This document shows, in pieces, positions 46,101 through 58,100 of a DNA stretch of 64,000 bases (the first letter of the stretch is position 1; each line of letters opens with the position of its first letter). The stretch spans positions 14,739,506 to 14,803,505 of the forward strand of contig NC_092661.1 in assembly GCF_032118995.1 (NCBI RefSeq), written 5' to 3'. The notes beneath the pieces are model-generated. The model worked only from the letters and a program-made list of their open reading frames with translations, was not told the DNA's origin and searched no databases. The translations under genes and the position numbers were made by a program. This DNA is from Asterias amurensis. Its lineage: Eukaryota > Echinodermata > Asteroidea > Forcipulatida > Asteriidae.

Positions 46101-49100
46101 TTTTTCAACTTTCAAAAACATCTACTCTTTCTACTTTTCCTAAGTCTCACAAAATCTTACTTCCAACGGATTGTTAGGTGGAGTTTCCTGCGTTGTCTTG
46201 TTTCACCCTTGACCTGGAACCAGCCAAGGCAGATCCAGCTGTCATCAGGATGCGGGAGGAGTACAGGCAGAAAGCGAGGGTACGAGAGTACGAGAAGAGG
46301 AGAGTCTTGAAGATGTACGAGACGTCATTGACGCACCAGGCTGCCACGCAACGGTAAGTTGTTGTTTGTCTGTCAATGGCTCTCACTCCTCTCTTGTACA
46401 TAGTTAATCTCTAGTTATTTATTTATTATTTGCTTTAACAATGTAGTAATTTTGTATACTTTTATTCCCTTTTGATATTGTTCCATTTCTATTTACTAAT
46501 TAAATCTCATAATTGTTCTATTTTCCAACAAGAGTATCGAATAAACGTATTATGAAATAATTGTCCTATTGGGTCTTTCATGCTTCTGTCGGCTCTTTTG
46601 ATGGGTTTTCCCCTCTGGCCTCTAATTTGTGTATGTGTGTAATTCATTGTAAAATTTTACTGTTTTTATAATGTTTAGTATTTATATTTGTATCCGTCCT
46701 GTAAATAATCTTGCGCTGTTGGATGTTGTATAGTATAAAAATAAAATGAAATATAATAATATTATTGAATTGAATTGACCAACTTATTCTGTTAGCATAC
46801 CCTCTGTCATGTTCTTTATTTTCTATTTCTTGTTTTTTTGTAGAATAATTGGCAAGAACTCTGAGTTCACTAATGTCCTCACGGGACCAAGTTTAGCCGA
46901 TGTGGTTCGTATTTTACCTTTTTTTTGTTTTTCTCTTACCAAAATTAGTATGCAACTTATGAATGTGTATGAGTGCATTGGACAGAGTGTTTTCTTGAGT
47001 TGAATGTTGAAATGTTTATAGAATGGAACATATTATAAGGAATTTTACTGTTTTATCCATTGCACAGATAAAAAATGTTCTTTAGGGGAAGTGAAACTAT
47101 TTTTTTAGTGTTTAAAGGTGCTTGCTCAAGAGCACAAGTGGTCATGACTGGGATTTGGACCCACACTCTGCTGCTGACAACACCATAGAGCTTGGGTCCA
47201 GTAAAACAGACTGCTCACAAACGTACTTGACTACTGAACAGAACTTAAATTAAAAAAAAAAAAAACTTTAACATTCCAGTCATATTTTCACAGGCTTGTT
47301 ATTTTATGCTTAAGCTGGGATACACCAAGTGAGAAGATTGGTCTTTGACAATTACCAAATGTGTACCTTCCCTTTATCTATTTTTTGCACCCTTAAAAAG
47401 CATAACAGAATAAATTTAATCAGTCAATCATTCATTTCTCTCTTCAACCAGACTGGAATGCTATCCTCGTCCAGTGATTGCAATTCCCACTGTAAAGAGA
47501 GTGACCTGTCATCGGAAAGGCCACCTCTTGCTCTGACGATGTCTGGAGAGCCTCCAAGTCGGACATACCAACAACATTACGACCTTCAAGACGATAATGA
47601 TGACAGTCGCTCTGTTGGCCGGTCAAGTAGACAGAGTTCTACAAGCTCCAATGTCTCCCAGACAAGGTAAAGTTTTATTTTGTTTTTGAAATGTAAAGAG
47701 CATCTTGAAGCCATTGGACACTTTCGGTAAACAGTATTGTCTAAGGCCAACACTTCGTGTATCACAACTTCTATATAAAATAACAAACCTGTGAAAATTT
47801 AGGCTCAATCGGTCATCGGAGTCGGAAGAAAATAACGGGAAAACCCACCCTTGTTTCCGCACGTTTCACCGTGTCAGGACATGTGTTTACTATAAATCCG
47901 TAATTCTCGTTGTCGAGAATTGATAATTGTTTCAATGTTTTCTCAAAAAGTAAAGTATTTCATGGAATAATATTTCATGAGAAGTCTTTTTCCTTTACCT
48001 TCTGTAAACCCTGTAAGTTATTTGAAAATTTGTGAACTTTTTTTTTTTCCTGTTCCGAAAGTGTATAATGGCTTTAAAAGGCAATGAACACCTTTGCTAA
48101 TCGTCAATGACCAGTTATCTCACTTACATGTATCTGAATGATACAGTTACCTAACCCGTGACTCCTTTCTTCTTTCTTTCTGCTCCAGCATGCAAATGAT
48201 TGCACACCTTTGTTCCATTTGTCTCTATTGAAACCCCTAATCCCCTAATCCCCTAACCCCTTGGTGCCAACTTATGTAGCTGTAAACAAAATAAAAATGG
48301 GAAAATAATATATACACTATCAATATTTAGCCGTCCTGATCACATCCATTGGTACACGGACGGGTCTGGCAATGCATTTCACTTGTCCGTGTACTCCCCA
48401 ACCTCCACTGTGTTGTCCATTTAGGGGGACCCGGTGACGCGTTTCCCAGGGATACTGTGAGCCAGCACCACTACATGTTCATGTACCCTTTTCTTTGTTC
48501 CACGTGTGTCCATTGACAACCGTAATCCATAAACTACACTATCGCTTCTGGCGGTTGAAGTCCGTTTTGCAATGGACTTTTGTTCCATGCTGCCGGTGGA
48601 CGTAAATATCTGTCCGCGAGTTGCGAAATGAAAACGCCCGCTACGGGCATTCTATCGAAGGATATTTGAAAATTCCGACGCAAACATTCTTGGCATGGGT
48701 GTATTGATCTATTATCGAGGACAAAACTTTTACCTTTCGCCGGGGGATAACCGCTAATTTTTTGTTTGAAAAATAATACCGCTCAGGGCCCAGCATTTTT
48801 TTAATAATACGGACGTGAAGTGGTTAAAAGACTTCAGGCCTGAAGCCATTCCTTAGGCAGCTGAAAGCACACAAATATGTGAAACAAAGGGTGTTTTTTG
48901 CTTTATTATTCTCTTGCAACTTCGATTGAGCCCAAATTTCCACAGATTTGTTATGTTATGCATATGTTTGGATATACCAAGTGAGAATACTGGCTTTTTG
49001 AAAATTACCAAACGTGTCTAGTGCCTTCAAGCAAGTCATTGTGCCAGACGTTGTTCAAGTCTAACTTGCAAAATGGTTTATTGACTCATCAAAGATAAAG

Positions 49101-52100
49101 CGATGATGAAATAATAATAATCATGAGGAGGTTGTCAGAGGTCAGAGTGAACCCATAAACGGTAAAAAATGACACACACACACTGCGTGATATTTCACTT
49201 TTGATTTCCGGCAGTTAGCTTTCACTGCATTGTATTCCAAACCACACAGAGTTTTGATTTGAGCTCATTCCACTTTCAGTTTTGTCAATTTAAATTTTTT
49301 TAACTGTTCAGGGACAGAAAAATATTGATCTGTTGTGATGGTTTGTCACAGTTGAAACTGTATTTCCAATGTGGAAACAAACAAACAAACAATCAAACAC
49401 CCCCAAAAAAGAAACAAACAAACAAATAGCACAAAACTCCAAAAAGATCAGCAAACAAAGCCTTAGAAAGTTATCAGTAGTAATTTTACATTCAAATTGT
49501 GTAAATTTTTGTCCATAAAAATAAAAATTCAAAATTTATATGCTAAACATTGAGAAAAACATAACACTAAAAAATACAGTTGTAATGATAAAACTATATT
49601 TACACATATAATTTTACAGCGAGAAAAAAAAATATATGTTAACTATTTCAGAAAACCGACAAAACTAAATAAAGGCCTTAAAACCTTAAAATCATTAAGG
49701 TGTGTTACCAAGTCAACAAAGAAATTTACATGTAGTTGTTACATAATTTATTCACAGACTTTCTTCCCCTCAACTCTCTATTAAACTATTTTGTTCCTTG
49801 CCATCAAGAGGTTATTGATCATGTTTATAATCAGATAGTGTTTCAATTCTGGGTCATGAAATGTAAATGGTTTGCACAAAGCTATTAACCTTCAATGTAT
49901 TTCCTTTAATATCTGGCCACTGGCCATTGTGAAAACAACAAGATAAATACAAGGGCACAATTAAGCCTCGGCAACTAGTGCGATTAGTGTCAAATTTGCG
50001 ACTATTGATTGCTTAGTTGCGAGGCGTTTACTGTTTTTCAACTACTAAAAGAATAGCTGTGACTGCCTGTTTGGTGCAATTGTGTCGCTCACAACTGTTC
50101 ACGACAACCAGACTTCAGTGACACAATCCTCCAATCCTTTCAGCGTGAATTTTACTATATTGCGCCTCCGGCAAACATTTGCTGCAATGCATTTTTGAAA
50201 TTAAAAATTATTCACGACTAGTGTTGAGGTCGCGACTATTTGAGGTACGACTTGTTGATAAGTAAATTTCACTAGTCGCCCAGCCGTCGATTTCACAAAG
50301 AGTTAGGACTCGTCTTATCTCGAGTTAGGACGAGTAACTTGTCCTAACTTAGGATTAATCTTAAGGTCTGCATGCTACAGTGCTGGGTTGGGACTCGTCC
50401 TAAGCCCTAAGATTAGTCTTAAGTTAGGAAGAGTTTTGTGAAATCGACGGCTGGCCTACTGATAATGCAACTTCTGACTTCATCAATTGCTTAAAGTTCT
50501 TATAAACTGACAGGTTTAAAAGACCAGTATTCTCATTGGGTATCCCAACTTCTATGCGTAAAAAAACAACTCTGAGAAAAGTTGAGCTCAATTAGCCTAT
50601 AGTCATCATTGGAAAGTGAGTGAAACAATCAGACAAAAACATGATGTTATTAGAAATCAGTGAAATCATAAAATAGAATTTTGTTAACAATTTCTCGGTG
50701 ACCGAGCTTGAGCTATCACAGTTTTTCTTTTAAATACACATTTTGATTCACATAAGTTGTGGATATAACTTTCTTTGACATGGTTAAAATGTTTTCAAGT
50801 TATTTAATTACTTTCTTTTTTTACAACTTCTGAATAAAACTTTTCGAGATTATTAAAAGTGATATAATACAGTTTATCATACACCCATAATTATATAATT
50901 TAAAGACATCTTTAGACATTTTATAGACCGTATTGAATAACCCCTTCGTTGCTATGAAAGTCGCCATCTTGTAGGTCAAACCGTATGTGTGTCCAAATGG
51001 GTACATCAATGAAGCACGCATTCAGCAGCATTCCTGGTTTGATTTCTACGGCACATGCTCGCACACACCCATTGCACAGATGCCAATAAAGCCATGTTGC
51101 AGGGCAGATATTTGAACAGTGACGTCATATTCAATACGGTCTATAGAGAAAGTGTAAAACTTCTCAATAGAGAAAGTGTAAAACTTCTCAAACAATCAGT
51201 GTAGTATATTGCCTGCCAGAAAGGCCTAGGAATGTACTAAGGTCACTTGTTACAAGGTTTACACAACTCACCATACCACCCCCATTGCGTATTGACCAAT
51301 CACAACTCATTGCGCCACCAAAAGTCCGACAAGATAAAGTCGGACATGCGTCCGTGTATGCTTGGCGCACGCGGCAGAGTTGTGCAGAATGGCATAGAGA
51401 GGCTCACGTGTTCTTGCTCGCACGTGCGCCGTGGGTGGAGCCTACTGGATCGGTCTATTGTACCATGATTGGTTTTACAAAATATCAGTTTGGAAAATAT
51501 TTCTTGGTATTACTGGACACACGGGGTGACTGATCAGACAGAAACCTCCGGAGACTGATGTGACGTCGTTGGTGTCGTTTCCGTACGTCTGAGACACGGC
51601 AAAGCCTGCCTTAGCCCCTCCTGGAACCTCCGATACTTAAAGGTATAGATGATCGGATTGGCGCACATGTTGAAGAAGGCCAGGCAGACAGAGACGTTAT
51701 AGAGTGTCTCGTTAATGTGGGTGGTACCGCTGACGTTGAAGTAGAAGTAACACACCTCGTTCAGCGCCCAACACACGGCAAACACTAAGCTGACTAGAAT
51801 CAGTGTCTTGATGATGTTACGCCGGGTGCGCTCGTTGTTTTTCTCCATCAGCTGTTCATGGTTTGTTCTGTTTGTTGAGTTCCCGGATGGAATATGGCAG
51901 ATGAGTTCATCCCGCAGCGTCTTGTAAATCCGGGCGTATGCGATAATCATGAAAGTCAGCGGGAAGAGGTAGGTGACAGTGAGGATGAAGATCGAGTAGA
52001 CTATTTGAGCTCCTCGGCTTGAGAACTCGTTCACCACACAACGACCGTCCTGGACGATGTGCATTGCAGCGTAGTACGACTGGTAGGTGTAGCCCACAAC

Positions 52101-55100
52101 CCACGGGAGACAGGCCAGCAGGAGTGACTTTGGCCACTCGAGTAGTGAACAGCTCCTGTACTTGAAGGGGTAGACGATGGCGAAGTAGCGTTCACCGGTT
52201 AAGCAGACCAGGTTGAGGGATGACGTGATGATGGTGGCCCAGAAGAGATACTTGGAGTTCCAGACCGAACAGAGGAATCGTGCTGCTACCGGGGAGGAGG
52301 CGGGGAGGTCCGGCTCCGGAGTCAGGAAACACAAGATCAGAAGGATGGAGGTCACCAAGTCAATGATGGATTGGTTGACGATTAAGATGTTTATATTACC
52401 CTTGCGCGATTTCACCATGTGTGTCAGGACGTAGATCACTAAGCCATTACCCATAATGCCCAGGCTGGCGATGACGCCATACACGATCTTGAGACCCAGC
52501 GAGAGATTCGTTAAGTGCCACTCTGCCATTGGATCCTGGTCACCCATTGTTCTTTTTTAAATACCTTGAAAGATACAGATCCAGTGCCGGCTTTTGTTTA
52601 CTGCTTCAGGAGTGACACATGCGACGTCTGTTTTCAAAACCAGGGATTTACAGTTGCTTCTCTGCTTGGTTGTTCGCTTTGCTGGAGCTACCAATGTTCT
52701 GTCTACTTCAGGAGAGACTTGTTGTGGATACCTGTGCTCACACTTCACAGTCTTGAACTACCACAGTACAGCAAACCTTACCTGTAATCCCAACGACTGT
52801 TGAAATCGACACTGTTGTGTGTCACAGTTGACTTGGCATGCAGTCAAGTGTCAATTACCTGTGTGCCTGATTTAGAATACAAACTTTATTATGCAAAACA
52901 AACCTCGGCGCATTTCTGTCAGGTATGCTTGGTACGTGCCTTCTTGTACACTTTATGGATACTACTTCCTGCTCAGATATTTGTGTATATGAAATAAACT
53001 TAAAGATTGCGGAAACACAGAAATGACTAATAATGTGAAAACCCAGTAGCACTGCTTCAGGAAATAGTTTAGTCTTTTTTTTATGGCCAGATTAAAGAAG
53101 TCATATCAGAAATTGGGATTGTAATTTTGAATGGCCAGTTCCTGCTCAGATACATGTACATGTGTAAATGAAATAAACTTAAAGAGTGAGTAAACACAAA
53201 AGTGAATAATGATATAAAAAAAGAATTTGGCACAAGTATTGCATCAGGAAATATGGCCAGATTAAAGACATCATATAAGAATTAGTGATTGTAATTTGTG
53301 TGGCTAGTTTAATGGAATGTTGTAACAGTAAAATATTTTGAAGAAAGGCAGAGCTAATACATGTAACTGTCCCTGATTCTGCCAGAAAGTTACTTAAGAA
53401 ACAAGCTAATCTTTTCATGTTCTGATGAACAAAGTTGACCTGATAATGGACAACTTATTCTCTAAAGACCGAGCTAGTCTCGCTTGTATTAAATTTTTGA
53501 GAACCAGATATTTGATTCTTTAATGTTATAGGCTGTGTATACGCTCACAAATTCAAAGGAAAACCACACAATTTCCAGGACTAGTTGTGCTGAATCATTT
53601 TATTCTACTTTTAAAATATCTTTCCAACCATTCATTTCATAACCAATGCTTTGAGTGAAGCTGAAAGCCCCAAATCCGAAGGCATAGTTCCTGGTAGGGC
53701 GCTACATTGGTTTAGCCCCACCCTACGAAAAAAAAAATGAATTGTCAATAACCATAGTGATTTAAAGGGACACAATGCCTTTGAACAGCCTTTGAACAGT
53801 CGAGTTGGTCTATAGGCCTAAAGCAGTTAAAACATGATGCACACAAATGTGCCTCGAAACTTTGTGGAGTCAAGTTTTTTTACTCCATAAAATGGCCGGC
53901 TGTGTTACTTCGCAAAGTATTTATGTACATGTATGTAAACCGATGTGTATTAGTATACAAATATTAACTTCTTCGAGTGCTATGGTTAAAACTATGACTC
54001 CCGAGGTGATCCCCGGAGCGTTCTATTTTCCCGAGGTAAAGGCGAGGGGAAATGGAACGCTCCGGGGATCACCGAGGGAGTCATAGGGAAAATGGAACGC
54101 TCCGGGGATCACCGAGGGAGTCATAGTTTTAACCATTGCACAAGTAAAAGCAGGTAATATTTGTTTTATAACACCCCAAACATTTCTAAATACTGTACTA
54201 TTAAGTTACAGACCTGAATGCTACAATCCACAGACGACACAAATACAGATTGCGAAAACTTTTACTGTGCTGCATGTAGCGTTATGTAATCCGAAATGGT
54301 TACAGACTATTAATTGATCATCCTCGCACGCAACGGTCGTCTGGGTACTGCACGCCGTGTGATAGTCTTAAGACTAGCGCAGGGCAAACCGATGCACTAT
54401 CACACGGCAAACCGATGCACTATCACACAGCCGCCGTCTAGTAAAATGTGACGCGATCTAAACCAATGAAAAGGCAGAATAATGGTAAGGGGTGTTATAA
54501 CACTGTATACTTTCCCGTATCTGTAAACGAAAAACAGGCAAATTACTCGGCTGGGATTTGAATTTCACGTCTTTGCAATTCTAGTGCAGTGTTTTACTAA
54601 ACAGACCACGGAGATTGCCCGACAGCTAGAGGTAGTTGGAATCCTATATTTTAACAGCGGGTACCACAATGATTTAGTTGTCATTTTTGTTTTATTTATT
54701 TATTCTTTTTGGGGGGAGGGGTGTTCAGTTTCCTGACTGTAACCACAATTCACAGTTGAATAGTCCCAACTAATGTGGACAGACCAGACTTTTTGGAACT
54801 TCCAGCCTTACTGAAGTTATTCTTTGTCGAATCGTTATGAAAAAGTTGGGTACTCTTTCCGTGTTAGAGTCAAGAGAGTGCCATGAGCAAAGTTCATGGT
54901 CGATACAGATGTTTGAGTCCACGGAAGGAAATGCATGTATTTCCTGTGCCAAGTTACTGTTGTCTAAATATTGACTCGCTAGAGGATTATTCCAGAACTG
55001 TACATTTATTTAGAAGTACAGCTTTAGGGTGTAACAGTAAAACCCAAAAGAACGATCAAATTACTCATTGCGGTTAGGTGCAATGAGGCGGGTCCATTTG

Positions 55101-58100
55101 CTCTAACGTTAGGTGCCCACTGAAGTAGTTTACCGTCAGTATGGAGGCGGTGAATTGTTTGTGCGTGGGGCTTTTGGGGTGTGCACCTCCTTCTATATCT
55201 TTTATATAGAGGAACATTCCAGAACTGCATATTTAAGTAGAATTATACATGTGCATATATGGTAGAAGTAGGGTGTAACAGTAGAAGCAAATGAAGGATC
55301 AAATTATAGTAATAATAATATTATTGAAGTCTTATATAGCGCACATATCTTCCAAACAAGGTACTCAAGGCACTGAGTATATATACATGTACAAACTTTC
55401 AGAAAGATTGGTTATTGCAGTGATGAATTCTGAGACCCAATTATGTAGGACCTTATAAGGGTTTACAAGGTGCTGCGGCGCATTCAGCAGCCACTGCCAG
55501 GAACACTGGAGCGAACCCCCTTCTCTTTTCGATAAGTGCACTGGGTTCTTTAACATGAGTAACACAGCACCGAAGGACTAAGCAATGGTAAAGTGTCTTG
55601 CTTAAGAACACAAGTGTCACGGCTGGGGATTTAAACCCACATTCTGCTGATCAGAAGCACCAGGGTTTGCATCTGGTACTCTTAATCGCTCGGCCACGAT
55701 ACTTCCATTACTCAATTGCGGTTAGGTGCAATGAGGCGGATTCATAGAGTCAATAGCTTTGGGATTGTTAATCAACCACTAAAAAAGTTTACTTTCAAAT
55801 AAGGAGGTGTTGGATTGTTTTTGTGTGGGGTTTTGGGGCGTGCATATTCTTGTCGTCAAGTTGTTAATGTTCTGTCGCGGTGAGATAGTCAAGTTGTAAC
55901 GGTGACTTCCACTCGCCGTTAAATGGAACTGTAGTCGTGAGAGCGGTAGTCTCGTGGGGCCAGCAGTCTGGTCTTGCGAGCGGCGGGAACCGCGGGGGGA
56001 TTCGGAATAGAGTTGAAACGCTATCACAACGACAGGCATTTAAAGTCTAGGGCGTGCACCTCCTCTTGGCTCCCCAGCATGCCCAGCGACAGGCTTGCAT
56101 TTGGAACTCTACTTCTCAATGGCCCAATTTCATAGAGCTGCTTTCATTGGGCAGAACAGTGCCAGTGTACTTCTTTCTCATACCAACTCCCATCCATCCT
56201 GCTACCCCCACCTACACCTGTAATAAACGAAAACAAAACAAGGCAAAAATATGTAATACACAAACATCAAACCACATTAAGATCCCTAAACAGTTACAAT
56301 GCATGTAAGGGATAAATAAACAAAACTAGGGAAATTTGTGAAACAAAAGCTGAAGCAAACAAATGGCATGGTAACATACACTTCATACAACAGAAACTTT
56401 ATTATAATAATTTTATATTATTATGTTTCATCTTCTCTCCCTTTCTATCAGATTAAGAGATGGACTGGCGCCCTCTATGCCGGTTGGAAAGTATCTCCGT
56501 CCAGAGAGGCCTTCTCCGTTAACATTAGAGACCATTCTGCCAGAGTGCAAGATCAAGGTGAGTCAAACCTGGCAGTCAGGTTAGACTTGTGGACAAGTCG
56601 TTAATGGTCTGCCGCGGCGAGATAGTAAACTGTGGTGGTGCTCTCGCTAGATCACTGCTACCGCGCAACTTGATATCGCGCGAACTGCTGGTTGCCGACT
56701 TCTACTCCCCATTATGGGACCATAGTAGTGGGGCCAGAAGTCTCGCGAGAGTACTGCGGGAATCACGGGGAGATTCGGAATAGAGTCTGGACGCTATCAC
56801 CGCGACAGACATTTAACGACTTGTTCACAGTCAGATTGGTGTAAGGGTATCTTGCCTTGCACCTTGGGACCCTGATTCGAATCCCACCGGTGGCACTATG
56901 TGGATTGGGTTTTCAGTCCCTACTTGACAGCGTTGGTTTTCCCTGGAATTACTCTTTGGGGTTTTCTTCCCGCATCTAAAACTTAAATTTCTTCATACAT
57001 GTAGTTAAAGAGCAGGACAGTTCTTTTTAGAACTGAGAAGTCTCCCGAACCCTCGAACATCTACTCCCCGGTAGTAGAATAAAGCAAGACAGTTCTCTAA
57101 GAACAAACTCTACCTGGCAAGTAGACACACACCTGTGTTACCGCAAACCAAATGTACACATAAGGGAATTAATTTTCATTTATAACCCTGGTCCTTTTGG
57201 TTGGTTAGTTGTTTGCAAAAGCTAATTCTTTTTTTTATAGAGAATATATATTCAAATAAACGATGAGTCAAATTCATGGAAAGAGAAAAATTCACCCAGA
57301 AAATATCAATGAAGAGAGTTGAGATTAAAGTGTCAAGACCGGGATTTGAACCCACGCTCTGCTGATCAGAAACACCAGTGTTTGAGTATGGTGTGCTTGA
57401 CTGCTCGACCATGACACACACATACACTGGTGTGCAACTAGGGGCACACCCCACTTAATTAACTCCCATATAATATAGCATACAATGCAAAATTGTAAAT
57501 ATTACAAAATACACAGAAAATACTTTGCCCCGTACCTGGGCCCAATTTCATACAGCTGCTAAGTACACATGCTTAGCGTGAAATTTTTGCCTTGATAAAA
57601 ACAGGATTACCAACCAAAATTCCACATGATTTTCAGGATAAGCTAAACAACAGCTGAATACCAGTAACAGGCAATATGCAACAAATGCAAATTTGGTTGG
57701 CAATGCTGTTTTTATCAAGGAAGAAATTTCATGCTAAGCAAATTTGTGTGCTTAGCAGCTAGCTCCATGAAATGACCTTGCATGTCACGGTTTCAGAGAG
57801 CATTTTGAAAAGAAAAAAAAACCCAGAATGTTGCTGATGTATCTGCTTGGATGTAGAAACTATTTTCCCACGGCAGCCTTGACTTCATGTCATGGTATTA
57901 TTATGATGTTGGAAACGAAAACCTCATTGTCATTTCCTGACATGATAAACAATAACAAAAAATACCCAGAAGTTAACCAAATGCCTTTTCATTGCCCTCA
58001 GTTATCCGGGATGTAGTTCTGGAAAAGAATAACTAAACAAATCAGTTACTGTAGCTAGGATTTGTCCCTTAGCAATTTTGTTTATGGACACTCTACTGCT

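Noticed and set aside
56338-56604. Frame reading IKRWTGALYAGWKVSPSREA across coding exon 13
   Set aside because: It does not match the phase left by exon 12. The phase that fits gives LRDGLAPSMPVGKYLRP and joins correctly to the last exon.
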